Source: Mytilus galloprovincialis
Taxonomy: Eukaryota; Mollusca; Bivalvia; Mytilida; Mytilidae
Assembly: GCF_965363235.1 (NCBI RefSeq)
Contig: NC_134847.1
Coordinates: 47,805,305-47,869,304, forward strand
DNA: 64,000 nt
Reading direction: 5' to 3'
Positions within the stretch are counted from its first letter, which is position 1; the number at the start of each line of letters is the position of its first letter. This document shows, in pieces, positions 36,602 through 49,988 of this stretch. The notes under the pieces are model-generated. The model was given only the letters and a program-made list of their open reading frames with translations. It made no database searches and was not told the origin of the DNA. The translations under genes and the position numbers were made by a program.

Positions 36602-36779
36602 ACTAATTTATTTGTCATTTTTAGAGTTACTCATTTCACAATATTGCTTTCTGATAACTCCTTTCTTGAACTATTTGAATAGACTATAGATATGTCAACT
36701 AATTCTCCATTATTCTACCCTCCCTAAGAATGAAATAACATATACCGGTACATTTTTTTTTACATTTTGAACTTCTTCA

Positions 36780-38470
36780 ATAGAACTACGGAATGGAATG
36801 AAACCAAACAGTGCGTAATGTATCTCATGAAGTGCTGACCAAGTGATATTACTTTAAAGCTTATCCATCATCAAAGATGGCCGCCAGTGGGGAACTTCGT
36901 TTAAGATAGGAACCTATAGGAAATACATACAAATGTCTTCTTATAGAGAACCACTGAATGGAATGAATGGCATGAATGTTCCTTACGAGGTGTTGACCAA
37001 GTGTTGTAACTTTGAAGTCAATCCATCATCCAAGATTGCAGCCATTGATGGACATCCTTTAACATAGGACCCATGGGGGAAATACAAATGTCTTCTTTTA
37101 GAGAACCACTGAATGGAATGAATGAAATCAAACACGGCATGAATATTCTTTATGAGGTGCTGACCAATTGTTACTGCTTTGATAAATATCCATCATCCAA
37201 GAAGGTCGCCAGCAGGGGGAGTAAGTTTAACATATGACGCTATGGGAAATACATACAAATGCTTTCTACTAGAGAACCATTGAATAGAATTTTCTTAATG
37301 AGGCGCTTACCAAGTGTTGTGACTTTGTAGCAAATCCATCAACCAAATGTTTCGTTCTAGACAACCACTGAATATTCTTATATGACGAGCTTCATTCGCT
37401 TTATGAATAAACCCATGCTCTAAATCCAATAAAATTTATTTGCACATGCGTATATTGCCTACTACAGAACAATGAGTTTTATCAAATTGACATGCATTTA
37501 ATATATTTGATTAAATTAAAACATTTCCAACCTATTAAATGATGCACATGGTGTTACTAATTCATTTATAATGACTGTAATGTGTTGCACTTCGAAATTG
37601 ACATATTTGACCTAGATACGACAATCGTTCATACTGGCTGTTCAAAACTCCTAACTCTGAAAAATCACATTGCCAGTCGTTTGCTTGTTTACAAACAAAA
37701 AAGGGAGGATTATGGAAGAGCCTACACAAACGGTTTACAACTCTACACATCGGTCATAGAAATTACCTTAATTGTCCTACTCAGAATCGAAATAATTGAT
37801 GCAAGCTATACTTTATTTTAGTTTTATCATGGGTAGGCATTATATTCGTGTTATTTTAGCCCTCACTTACGCTCGTGCAAAAATAATCACGAATATAATG
37901 CATACCCTTGTTAAAATTACAATTAAGTATAGCTTGTATCAATTATTAATTAAATCCAAACATGGCATGAATGTTCCTTACGAGGTGTTGACCAAGTGTT
38001 GTTACTTTGTACTTGAACCATCATCCAAGATGGCCATCAGCATGAGACTTAGTTTAAATATAGGACCCTATGGGAAAATACATACAAATGCTTCTTCTAA
38101 AGGTGCATTGAATGGAATGAAACCAAACATGACATATATGTTCCTTATGAGGTGCCGATGAAGTGTTGCTACTTTCTTGCCGACTTACTGTTAAAAAAAG
38201 TAAAATCACAAAAATACTGAACTCCGGGGAAAATTCAATCAGAAAGTCCCTATTCATATTGCAAAATCAAATGACAAAACACACCAAACGAATGGATAAC
38301 AACTATCACATTCCTGACTTGGTACAGGCATTTTCAAATGTAGAAAATGGTGGAAAAAAGATGGTATTATTAGGGAAAATGTTATGATTTTTAATCTATA
38401 TTTACATGATTTCCAAAAAACTAAAGTAGATTAGGTGAGCGACATAGGGTCTTGAGAGCCTCTAGGTTTA
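36780..38470 (-). repeat. tandem-unit repeat (GGAATGAAACCAAAC family), interrupted
   Basis: Units of about 150-165 bp contain GAATGGAATGAAACCAAAC, GAGGTGCTGACCAAGTGTT and CCATCATCCAAGATGGCC. They recur near 36790, 36955, 37110, 37270, 37955 and 38105. Unrelated sequence with a small inverted pair (AAGCTATACTTTA near 37803 and TAAGTATAGCTTG near 37925) interrupts the array from about 37380 to 37950. The end at 38435-38468 (GGTGAGCGACATAGG...GAGAGCCTCTAG) is the inverse of the start of the CTAGAGGCTC elements, so this is a relative on the minus strand. Confidence 0.55.
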
Positions 38471-38525
38471 AATTTCTGTGACTTTTTTATCATAGTTTTG
38501 CAATACTGTTATATGTTGTTAGAAC

Positions 38526-39231
38526 TTAAGGTAGCACAATACAAAGATTTTTCATCCCAATCAGACACCTTTAAACTGATGTAATTCCACTCATCTTTCA
38601 CTAAATTTTATAAATGAGGTACCAAAAGAAAGAAGAAGGGTTAATCTTTCAAATTGTAATAATTTCATTATGACATAATTATTACATAATTAATTGTTAT
38701 GTAATTCGTTGTCATATTGTGATGTCCATACTTGAATGAATTTAGCTTCTTTCTTATTCCTTGCATCCCAAAATATTTTATAGATTCTCCAAAACTGTGT
38801 CTCAGATTTTTCCTATTGTATTGCATTTCATTCTCTCATAAATCTTCAATGAAGTTTGCAACATCAATTCACAAGAGACCACTAAATTCAATTGGGTATA
38901 AAATTTGTTCTATTGATGTTTTTGGAAATCTGAGACACAGTTTTGGAGGTCAAGCTGTGTTGTACAAGAATCTATAAAATATTTTGGGATGCTATGAAGA
39001 ACAAAGACGCTAAATTCATTCAAGTGTGGACATCACAATATAGCAACTAATTACATAATAATTAATTATGTAATAATTAAGTCTTAATAAAATTATCACA
39101 ATTTGAAAGATTAATCTTTCTTCTTTCTTTTGGTACCTCATTTTTAAAATATAAAGAAGGATGAAATGAACACCATCAGTTTAAAGTTGTCTGACTGGGA
39201 GTGAAAAAATCTTTGTATTGTGCTACCTTAA
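38526..39231. mobile_element. foldback MITE flanked by TTAA
   Basis: TTAA (38526-38529) then GGTAGCACAATACAAAGATT, and at the other end its inverse followed by TTAA (39228-39231). The two arms, about 300 bp each, are imperfect inverted copies (for example CAAAACTGTGTCTCAGATTT at 38792 against AAATCTGAGACACAGTTTTG at 38925), leaving a loop of about 100 bp. TTAA target duplication is characteristic of piggyBac-type elements, but the terminal bases are GGTAG rather than CCC. No transposase is present. Confidence 0.65.
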
Positions 39232-39269
39232 GAGTCAATGTCATTTTTGCTTTTCCACCTCATGAATAT

Positions 39270-39470
39270 ATTACTTTATATTCGGCAAAGCATTTAGGAT
39301 TTGTTGGTCCTAAATGCTCTTCAACTTCGTACTTATTTGGGCTTTTTAACTTTTTTAATAGAGCGTCAATGATGTGTCTTTTGTAGACAAAACACGCGGT
39401 TTCTATGTTGAGTTCTATGATATATAGCCTCGAGTATATAGCGTATTAACCTTGTTATCATTCCAAATTC
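39270..39470 (+). repeat. dispersed mussel repeat, copy 2 (GAGCGTCAATGATGTGTCT)
   Basis: Contains CTAAATGCTCTTCAACTTCG, GAGCGTCAATGATGTGTC and GTAGACAAAACACGCGG, the 3' part of the repeat at 3590-3990, clearly diverged. Confidence 0.5.
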
Positions 39471-39930
39471 AGACCTAAGATCAGTTGTCAATTTTTATCA
39501 ATTAGTGTCATTTTATGTTCGAGCAATTCAACATTTGATACAAAACGAGACATTAAGAAAATATGTAGAAGGGAGGATTTCCGACCGTTAGAATACGGAC
39601 CCTGTGTTGCTACAGTTGAGGAATTCCAGCAGACTGTGCCGTTGTTATTGTTTTATGGACTTCCATATGTAGCTTTGTTTTATGTAATTGACAGTGTATT
39701 GATTTAGTTTTAATTCAAAAATAGAATATAAAAAGTACAACCTGTGTATTTCTTATTTACTAGTATTAAAATCTTCCGCTAGTTCCCCGTTTTGTAAAAT
39801 TACAATACGTCAAACGTACTGGCAACATTGTTTTCGAATTAATAGGTAATTAAAAGCTACAATTGATTGTGATTTGTAGCCAGCACTTCTGTGCTGACAC
39901 GAATTATCATTGATATGATCATAATTATAT

Positions 39931-39972
39931 GGTGGCGAAGTCCCCTATACTGCTATAACAGTAAAAAAATCA

Positions 39973-40006
<34 letters not shown>

Positions 40007-40876
40007 GTTCAAATTTCCCCAAATTTTCGTTGTATTAATGAACTCAAAATCGTTCAAATTTTTTTGGTCGCTTTTTGTTAATTCCCGCAATGGCGCAGAA
40101 CGCAGAAATCTTCCCTCTTCCGGTTTCGTTGTCGTGAGACTCTGAGTAGTCTAGTAAAATATAGGAACTAAAGGAACACAATACCAATATTTCATTTTTA
40201 AAAATTCTTTGTCTTTGATATGAATTAACGTTACCCGATGCATTGCGTTTCTTTGTTTACATTGAACATGGCATCATTACTTAAGTAACGTCACAAGTTA
40301 GTAAAATCCAAAACAACAGAACCAAAATCGGAACATTACGGGTATTTCCGTTTATTTTTTTAAACAATATTTAATAATTCATACAGACTTCGTCCCCATT
40401 CACAGGTAATGCCTGTCCCTAATTACGGTAGAAAAAAAGAAAAAAAAAAAAAAAATGAAAAAATCGGGAAATTTCCCGAAATTTTCATTCTACTAATGAA
40501 TTCAAAATCGTCAACTTTTTTTCAGACTTTTTAAAATCCCCGCATCTGCGCAGAAATCTACTTTCTTTTTCGGTCTTGTTGGAATGAGACTTTGAATAAT
40601 ATATATTCATCAATTTACTGAAATATAAGGAAGGAACTCAATACTAAGTCATTTTTAATAATTGTTTGATATGAAAAAAAAACAACGTTACCTGATGAAA
40701 GCGTTTCTTTGTTTACATTGAATATGACGTCATGATTTAAATAACGTCACAGCTTGATCCATAACAACAGAACTAAAATCGTTAACGTTACGGTATTTCC
40801 GTTTCTTTTATAACATGTGATTTAAAAAAAAAATCATACAGACTTCGTCCCCATTCACATGTAATGCCTGCCTCAT
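39931..40876 (+). repeat. two tandem GGGGACGAAGTC elements (copies C and D)
   Basis: Copy C (39931-40415) begins GGTGGCGAAGTCCCC, has a 34-bp A run, and ends GACTTCGTCCCCATTCACAG. Copy D (about 40411-40876) begins at CCCTAATTACGGTAG and ends the same way. D keeps the TGACGTCA site. A further start fragment lies at 41331-41352 (ATTATGGGGACGAAGTCCCC). The plus-strand 84-codon frame here is repeat-derived. Confidence 0.6.
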
Positions 40877-41352
40877 GGCCCAAGACCACAATTAATGATT
40901 CCTGTTTTTCGTTGTCCACGAATATAGTTCCCTTTAATAATAGTGTATTTTTTCATTATTTTGTTTCTTTCCCTTTCTCATATATTTCTTAGCTTTTCTG
41001 GGGTGGAAATGAAAGAAGAGAGCTAAAATAAACTTTTGGATGTTTTATTTTAACTGATTTTGATATGGAAAGAGTGATTAGGCCAGGTGCAAAAAGGCGA
41101 TATTTATAGTTTTTGGAAAATCTTTTGACTTGTCCATAGGGGTATGGATGTGTATTGGCTGAATTTGTAAACTACAGAGGTGTAATCTTTCTGAATTTTG
41201 GATATTGTTGTGGACTAGAACTGTACTTTACACTCACAAAAAAATTCACAAAAAGATTAGGTGCATGTTTTTTAATGAAACAAAACGTTATTAAGAATTA
41301 ATAGAGAATTTAATTGTGGTCTGTGGCCATTATGGGGACGAAGTCCCCAATA

Positions 41353-42899
41353 ACAATAAAAATAAATTCTGATATCTTAATGAGTTTATTGATAAATGAA
41401 AGCTTAAAACTTACCTGCAAATCAATTGATTTTTTTAGAATGTTTTACCTGTCATGTACCAAGAAGGTTAAATATGTGACGTCACACATAACGTTGTAAT
41501 AAGTCAATACTACACATATTATCGATTTACTCAAAATAGGCATTTTGCGGTGCGGAGTTTGGGGACTGCATTGAATTTCATTTTTCAATATTTTGGAGGG
41601 ATTACTGCAGTTATCCATAGTGTTTATTTTTTAAAGTTTGTTCTAGCTATTTTATCCTGCTGTTTATCTTTTGTCAAAGAAAAAACATAGATATAGAGGA
41701 GCTTAAGCCTGTAACCAATACGTATGATATTTCGATCTTTAAAGATGTCCACATCCTTGGATTAGTAAACTTTAAAGCATAAACAAAATGTTTGAGAGAC
41801 ATATACTATAAAATATACCAATTATTTTTTTTATTTTTTTATGTAAAAAAATACATATTTAAACTTTAGAGCACAATGACAGTTGAACACGACGACACTG
41901 TTGTACTTTTAACATTCCTACAGTTTTGCGGGGAAATCCTTTATAGATCTATAAGCTTCAAAATGAAAATGTACGAGGAAATGACGTCTGAAAATGACGC
42001 AAAATTAATGAATGAGTTTATTTACATTGTGTTTGTTTAGTTAACGCATCAATGTAAATATAACGGAATTTGATGAGACTTGTCATCAAAGTGAGAGGAT
42101 TAGCGCTATAAAACCAGGTTTAATCCACCATTTTCTATATTTGAAAATGCCTGTACCAAGTCAGGAATATGACAGTTCTTGTCCACTGGTTTTTGATGCG
42201 TTTTTTTATTTGATTTTTTCATTGATATGTAAACGAGAATTGTACCACGTGATAGTACTTTGAACTGAACTGGCTTGATAGGCTTGATATCATTAAAATC
42301 TTTAAAACACGGATATTATAAGTTGCCCGTCACAGAGTCCTTATTTACAATCACTTTGATATTTCCGTAAAGTTGTCAGGCGGTCAAAATCAAAACAATG
42401 AACGCGAATTTAGTGAATTTTTCGTGCTTTCGTGAGTTTATTCTTCTTGAAATAGTGACATTTTAATTTTACGTGGGAACCTAGAGTTCAACGACTACAC
42501 ATACAAGGTTTGGACTTGCTTATTCTTTGGAAATTCAAGTTTCATATTTCACCCCGGCAACCTGTTTTTGTAATGACCTTGTAAGCCAATTTTTAACACG
42601 AAGTTTGCAAATTTGACGTTTCAGCCATTTTAGCCTGTATTTTACACTGCAATGATAAAAGCCTCTCGCTTCGATTTTTAAAATAGCTCAGGAACCTGTA
42701 TTTTTGCAACAACAGTCATTATGTTTCGTTTAAATGGTATATTGTTGTGTATATTCATTTTCTGCCCCGGCAACCTGTCTATCACTTAAATTAAAATTAA
42801 AACAGACATTTTTTCAAAATTCCCTATCATTTTGATGTAATTTCCGTGACCCGTATCCGATTTCTTTAGTATAATATTCAAATAAGCAAAGTGGCGTTG
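41353..42899. other. gene-free stretch
   Basis: No exon-like signal recognised. ATGCCTGTACCAAGTCAGGA (42148-42167) with following sequence is a familiar mussel repeat end; its inverse occurs near 38315-38335. Confidence 0.4.
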
Positions 42900-43012
42900 A
42901 TTTCTGGATATGTTCAACTTCTTTGGCTTTGAGCGTCACTGATGAGTCTTTTGTAGACGAAATGCGCGACTTGCGTCAATACAAAACTTAATCCTGGTAT
43001 CTATGATGAATT
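42900..43012 (+). repeat. dispersed mussel repeat, copy 3 (short)
   Basis: GAGCGTCACTGATGAGTCTT then GTAGACGAAATGCGCG and AATCCTGGTATCTATGATG, the 3' end of the repeat at 3590-3990. Confidence 0.55.
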
Positions 43013-43814
43013 TATTTGACACTGTTCGTTTCCTCAGGACAACTTTAGAATTTTGCCAAGGAAAGGTTTGAGGAAATGACGTTTGACACTACATGTTATG
43101 TTTAATTTGACATCGTCAGTGTCCTCAAAAATAAATTTCGATGAAGTGATATTTAACGATAAGATGAAATAACGTTTGAAACTATCAGTTCAATGGGATT
43201 TACATCATCAAATTATGTTTGACGATGTCAGAATTCCTGAGAAAAATAGCTTTTAAAGGGAAAAATCATGGGAAAAAACGTAGCAATTATTTCAACATCT
43301 TTTCCTTAAGAACAACCTCAACAAATTGGGCTGATGTGAAATGACCAACACGACGATTCCAGGTAGAGCGGGTGATATACATTGTATGTACGTACTTTAA
43401 TCGTTTTTTTCTAAAACAATTATTTGCCTTTGTGTTGTCGAGCTTTCTCAAACTTTAACATTGTACAACTGCTTTTAGCAATATTCGTTCGCGATTCTAG
43501 ATTTTGTTTCAGAAAACATTTCATTTAGAAATAGAAATTGTATCATTATATATAGATCCGTACTCGCCAAAAGTTTCTTGGTGTTAACAATTATGTACTA
43601 TTTTTCCTGAAAAATAAAATGACGAAAACTTTTATAGTCAGCTGTTTGAAAATTAAAAAAATGAAATAAAACTGTTTGTTTAAAGGGGAAACGGTTTCAA
43701 ACATGTTGCATAGTTTTTATCATATACCAAATACTTATGTTTATTGAGATATTGCAAAACAAAAACCAATCAGAACAAAACCGGAAGTTCTCACATAGAA
43801 AGTTTAGAAGACAC

Positions 43815-44048
43815 AATAAGGAGGCCCCTTATGGGGGTCCTAGTAATCACATAATCACCATTTTTTTGCCAATATAATCACATAATCATGAAATATTTTC
43901 TTATCTTTAGTAATCAAATAATCATAAACTAAAAATACAGTCCTAGGTAATCAAATAATCATGAAATATTTGGCTTAATAATCAAATAATCATTAAAAAA
44001 ACGGCCAAGTAATCACATAATCAAAAACCCCATGAGGGCCCTCAATAA
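43815..44048. repeat. TAATCA-rich element with inverted ends
   Basis: AATAAGGAGGCCCCTTATGG at the left and CCCCATGAGGGCCCTCAATA at the right are imperfect inverted repeats. In between, TAATCACATAATCA or TAATCAAATAATCA occurs seven times at irregular spacing with little else. MITE-like. Confidence 0.55.
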
Positions 44049-46310
44049 GAGAACGTTAGTTGAGATTGTTTAGACCATTGACAAACACGTGATGCTTTGT
44101 AATTGATTGACACAAAGGGTATGGCAAATCGTTTCTTTGTCCAATTGTAAAATATTCCATTACTGAACATTGATCAATATTTATACATATATAAACGAAT
44201 TGTGTATCCTTTTTACTAAATTGTCATTTGGTATGTAGATACTCTGACAGATGTTAATAATTGCCTTTACTACATATAAATAAGTAACATAAGATCCATT
44301 CCATTTGACTCCATTACTATTAGATTAAGGTGAGAAAAATACTTTTTTAATTCTTTTTTGTGTACACATAATAACACAAGGAATGAGAATTTCTAATTCA
44401 AATAAAATGTTTAAAATAAAACGAAACCGATTTATTTTATTATTGAACGTACTGTTTAAAATTGAGCCGGTTTTGATAAGGACTATACAAGTTGCATATA
44501 TCACAAGTACAGTACAGGTAAACATTTGTAGTGGGTTGCTTGATGTCCGACACACACACACACTGAATGTTCCAGTCGGATAATTGGGGTATACAAATAT
44601 TATTTTCGCTTTGTTGGTAACATATTTCATATTTACCATAGTATGTAGTTTCGTTATAAAATCATGTTCGAATGAATTCACTAATTTTACAAATTCGTTT
44701 GTGTTTATTTTCTTCCCAAACATATAAATGATTGCATCATCGATACTGCGACTGTACTATATGCACATTCAAATTATTATGACGTCAAAACAGAATCTTA
44801 ATGTTTTTTGTTGTTTTTTACAGGTTGTTTTTATGTATGATAATAAGCAAAATTGTTATCAATTGTCAAACCTAACAATAATTTTACAAAGTTTATAACT
44901 AATATATGTTACCCATTATATATTAGTGACTGCCAAGTGATTTGTTTTTCACTACACTATCAATATACGCTAGCGAATGAAGGCTTGTTTAAGTCAACAT
45001 ATAAAGTCAGGTTTGTGCAGTTGGTAGTGTGTTTCAGAGATTCAACATTGATTTTGGGAAGTAAGTTTATGGAATATTCATAGAATTCGCTATAAATTTT
45101 CGTTAGTTGAATTCCTGTTCAAACAGGAACACTTTTGATAGTTGATTGTATGAACGACCATATATTGTCTAAAATCAATAAACAGATCTGCAAGGAACAA
45201 CGGGATAAAACAAGGAAAAAAAATCTGTGTTCCAGTACAAAGGACAGATTTCTACAGTCTGGAATCGTTCGATAAATGCACATGGCTTGTTCTCATACAA
45301 GCAACATTTTTTGCTTATATACTTTCATTCTTAAGTTAAAACGTTCAATGAATGTTTCAATTGTTCGATCGGTATAGTGCAAATTTAATCTACAAAAACA
45401 AGCCAACATTCTGCTGTGTGCAGTGTTGATTATATAGAATTATTATTTTATGCGCAGTTCCCTGTAAAATGTTCTAGCATGATGTTAAACGGAAAAAATA
45501 TAGCTAAAATTTTCATTTTTCGTGCTAGGTACTATATTTCTTCAGAATATCGTGTTTACCTAAGCAGACATTGAAATGTTCACATATATTATTATTATTA
45601 TTTTCAGTGCTTATATAGCGCTAATCTAAATAAACATCTACTTTAAACCCTTTACAATGCATAAAAAAAAAACAATGATACAAGTACACATAAATATATA
45701 AACAAAATTAAAAAAAAAAAAAAAAACTATGTTTCAATGTTTCAATAAAATCAAAATAGAAACGAAATGTTATTGGCAGCCAATGAACATATTTTGTAAT
45801 TGGACTAACATGTTCGTTTTTCTTTTTCCTTGTTATTAATCATGGTACTTTTGTAGCTGTGTTTTGTACACGCCGTAATCGGTAGATTGCATTTGCGGGA
45901 AGTCCATATAGCAAAGGCATTCCCGACGTCACTAAAGAACAAACAAGTGCCTTTGCTGCATTCTCTGAAATGAATGGACGAATTCGACGATATTTCTGAT
46001 CTGATCATGTTGAATAACTGACGATTTTTTTGTCAAAAGTGAGGTGACAGTCTGAGAACTCTTTTACTCAGTGTTTCGGAGAGAAAATTATCATCTTATA
46101 TACACCCAATTGTTGAAAAATACATTGAATTTATTTACAATGACTTTAACATGTTTTATAAATATTTCTTCTTTTTTACTTTTTCTTAAATGTTTTTAAT
46201 AACAATGTACCTTCCATTTATAGAAGAATTATATGTATATTCATCCAGTCAGTAATGACACAAGCAGACATTCTGATAACATTGCTTGGAAACAAATCCA
46301 TTCGGAAATT
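44049..46310. other. gene-free stretch
   Basis: AT-rich. An (ATT)n run then GCTTATATAGCGCTAATC at 45587-45625 looks like a short dispersed repeat. The small hairpin TTCCTGTTCAAACAGGAA lies near 45112. No coding region supported. Confidence 0.4.
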
Positions 46311-46315
46311 AATAA

Positions 46316-46400
46316 AGTTCAGAAATAGAATCAGAACCGTGTAGTTTGAAACAAATGAAATTTTGTAATTGCTTGTGCTAAATAGGATTAAAAATCAGTC
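46316..46400 (+). repeat. copy of the repeat flanking the 62.3 kb palindrome
   Basis: GTTCAGAAATAGAATCAGAA, GTGTAGTTTGAAACAAATGA and TTTTGTAATTGCTTGTG match 62462-62530 closely, including the right arm end of the palindrome there. Confidence 0.55.
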
Positions 46401-47068
46401 ATATCTACAATGTGCAATTGTAGTGACAATTTCAATTGCAACTGTTATATTGTTTCTACTGATAGGTCTGGTGTTTTCTTCAATACAAACTCAAAGCTTA
46501 AAGCGGAACCGAGGGTTTAAAATATTCATAAAACATGATACAGAATTTTCGAAACAATTATTAAAACATTGTTGTGACGTCATTCTATTGTTTTACTCGT
46601 TCTTTATTTCAGTGATTAGACTATCATTTACCTGTAAGAAACCATTATGTTACCTTTAACGGTCCAATATTTTTAATAATATCCGTCATTTTTCTTAATA
46701 ATATTAGACAGCTAAAGGTAGCATAACTGATTCTTATTCTTCCTAACATCATTTTCAGCTGCAATTAAAATGAAAAGAAAGCAATAAAGTAATGTTCTTA
46801 ACGTTTTATAGATCATGCCGCAATACAAGGACCATTAACAACCTCAACCTTTATAATCCTGTGTACAAAGTGCGAATCTAGAATTTGCTTCATTAATTAT
46901 TGGACTACAATGGTTTTTTTTATTTTTTATAAATTAAGGTTCTTCGTCCTGAACATGCATGCCATATTTGCCACTGGACGTTTAGCAACCAATAATCAAT
47001 CTATCAATAAATTTAGGTTATTGCGTTGACTTACAATTTTTTTCAGTATGACATTATTGCTTACTTAT

Positions 47069-47160
47069 TAACCCGAATAATTCAGTCGTTATATTCCGCT
47101 TACTACATCCTCGCAAGTAGGAGAGATCGATTACGGGGAGGGACCGAATTATTCGGGTTA
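47069..47160. repeat. inverted repeat, 15-bp perfect arms
   Basis: TAACCCGAATAATTC (47069-47083) and GAATTATTCGGGTTA (47146-47160) with a 62-bp loop. TTACTTAT lies next to both arms. No element family recognised. Confidence 0.6.
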
Positions 47161-47558
47161 CTTACTTATGAATATAATTCAACACTTCGCTTATATACGA
47201 TTGTTAATATGGGACGCAGAATAAAGGTAGACATTACTGCATGTTATATGTCAAACAAATGAATCGCGTGTCCGATTCGCACTTTGTTCGTAGTGATCGT
47301 TTTATAAAAGAAAATAAGAAAGGAAATAAAGAGACAAAATTATGTTTCGGTAACATTAAAAAAAAAACAAAAAAAAAAACAAAAGGTAAATCAATACACA
47401 AATAAATGAATTAAGAGCGACACGATCTTTCAAAAAGAAAAAAGAAAAAGAAAAAAAGGTGGCCCTTGTGGTTACACAATAAGTCTCTTGAAAATTCAGA
47501 TGAACAACAAAAGAATATAACTGATTGCACGTTGTCATCTCTTTATTTGCTGATATTA

Positions 47559-48002
47559 ATTATATATTTGAAATAAAATCGACAGCGGTGCACTCGATAT
47601 GGTTGAAAGTAAACCTGTCTTTATATGATATTCTTTTTTTTTCTAATTCACCTAGTAATTAATAAAACCCGAGAAGAAACTAGAAACTAATAGGAATGGT
47701 ACATTTTGAAATATGATGTAAGTAAAACTTGCCATTATTAGCTGCTATAACTATATCTTCTTTGTATCATACTTAAATCGGATATATCTGATTATATATT
47801 TGAAATAAAATCGACAGCGGTGCACTCGATATGGTTGAAAGTGAACCTGTCTTTATATGATATTCTTTTTTTTTTCTAATTCACCTAGTAATTAATGAAA
47901 CCCGAGAAGAAACTAGAAACTAATAGGAATGGTACATTTGCCATTATTAGCTGCTATAACTATATCTTCTTTGTAATCCATACTGAAATCGGATATAACT
48001 GA
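47559..48002 (+). repeat. tandem duplication, unit about 230 bp
   Basis: The block starting ATTATATATTTGAAATAAAA and containing GACAGCGGTGCACTCGATAT occurs at 47559-47790 and again at 47791-48002. The copies are nearly identical except for a deletion of about 20 bp in the second. A young head-to-tail duplication with no coding content. Confidence 0.75.
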
Positions 48003-48210
48003 ATATTTGATTTTAATCCAAAGTTTGAAACAACAATAACTACATAACTTTCTTCGTTTTTTTGCATATAGAATATACTTTCATCACTTTATCCATTTTG
48101 AAACACAAAACGTATGTAAAAGTATTCGCGTAAAATATTTACAGTAGTCCGTGCGCACGCAAAAATCATGACACGCATACCCGATGTCTTATTCTTCATG
48201 TAGCAATACG

Positions 48211-48690
48211 ACGGTAGGTATAGTGTTCGGCTAGGATCGTGGTTTTTCGAGTAATTTGATCGGGATTTTTCGAGTGTGACCACTTTTTTTCGAGTGAATA
48301 TGAACAAAAATGTAAACAAACAGACTTCATCTCTAACAAGACGTGATATAAACGCCTGTGTTTAAAATACAAAGTTATAGCATGTATGATTGTATTTGAT
48401 ATAGAAAGACATTACTAACCCGACATTATTTTTCGTTAAAAAAGTAAAAATAAGCCTTAAAATGCTTTAATTCCAAAATACAGAATAAAGCCATTTTTAT
48501 ATAAATTACGCTGATAATGTTGAAGAAAATGCATACATAGAATCTATATATCCTTAGAAATACAGACACTTTACAAAAGTTTTTGTTTTTGCATTGAAAA
48601 CGACATTTTGAGACTAAATTCATTTGTTTATGTTCGGGTTTTTTCGAGAGCAGTCCGGGCTTTTTCGAGGGTGTCCAATTTTTTTCAAGT
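48211..48690 (+). repeat. TTTTTCGAGTG repeat, left copy
   Basis: Starts ACGGTAGGTATAGTGTTCGG, then GGTTTTTCGAGTAATTTG, GGGATTTTTCGAGTGTGACC and TTTTTTTCGAGTG. After about 330 bp of other sequence come TTCGGGTTTTTTCGAGAGCA and GGGCTTTTTCGAGGGTGTCC. A copy in opposite orientation lies at 51945-52262. Confidence 0.6.
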
Positions 48691-49988
48691 GATTGTACAA
48701 ATTACAAATAGTTAAAAATGATATATATGTCAGTGTATTTACGATTAAAAACCAAACAAAGTTTCAAATTAAGCATTTTTTCAGGCATGAACCAATGCAA
48801 TGCAATGAATATTCGTTCATTTAAATATATATTTTGCTGTTTGTCACATTTTATAACTTTCAAGTACAGTACATATTCGAGATGTCAACAATATAATGTA
48901 CGCATACATAATTTGAATTGAGACGTACATACAGATATTTGTATTTTTGATGAACTATTCATTTCATTGTTCATTGTTGTTTTTTATGCATAAAATCTAA
49001 TTCAAATGTTTTTGTCAGTTGGAATAAAAATCGAGCGGGTTAATTGTGTGCTGTTTGTTTTTTTTATTATTCATGTTTTTTTTTTGTTAGGGCGGAGATC
49101 AGGCCTCCATCAGTAGAAGTGTTTTATTACATTTTCCTGATTCTTCTTTGCTGTCCAATACTGAGGTTTCTTACTCCGTTTTTGTTAATAAACAGCAATG
49201 GTCGCATGATACACATGTCCCGTTTTCAAAGTTCATTTCTCTTATTCATGGTTGTGTCTTATTATCTATTTCTTGCATAAATAGAAATTTCTCGTATCAT
49301 CACTACACAGAGTGTGATATGAAAATACGAAAGTCTGCATTAATTTTGATCTGCTTGTGTCACAACACCAATTACTCCCTCCACTGTAGAACGTATGTAA
49401 AAGTAGCCTTACTCTGACACAAAATAGTGCTTTCGATGTCCTTGTTTACTTGTTTACTTAAACAAGGACCAACAAATATTCAAAAATCAAACTTTTGGTG
49501 AAATAGAAATATATTTAGACCATTTCGAACCAAAATTTACTTTTCTATGAGTTAGAATTAAAATTTGAGGATTATTGCGCTTAACGGTATACTAATTAAA
49601 GATTTCGAGAAAAAAACAGGGATTATTATTGGAGTACCTCTATTTGAAGGTCAGTTTTTTTCTTAGAAGGCTTTAGAGGTATTGGCATGTAGAAATATGA
49701 TACATGTACATATCAGGATATACCTGTTTTCTAGAAAGTTAAACTTTGTGTAAGATATTTTGAAAGCTGCGAAAAACAGATAGGGAATTCTAATTGGTGG
49801 TCTGACACCTTATACATCATCATAAGACGATATTACGGCATTTTCACTGGATATTCGTTAGGTCATTGATGACATTCAAATGTTACGACGATGTACATTT
49901 CGTGTGCAAAATGCTAGAACAATGATTCTCGGAATTTTTAGTTTAACGTAATTAAAGTTTTGGGCGTATTAAGACAACTAGGTTTAAT

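Noticed and set aside
44325-44723. 132-codon minus-strand frame, the longest unassigned one
   Set aside because: No recognisable domain, composition typical of translated AT-rich DNA, and no gene signals around it.
46369-46659. 96-codon plus-strand frame with a hydrophobic segment
   Set aside because: The hydrophobicity fits AT-rich noncoding sequence. The start overlaps a dispersed repeat (46316-46400), and no splice or promoter signals support it.
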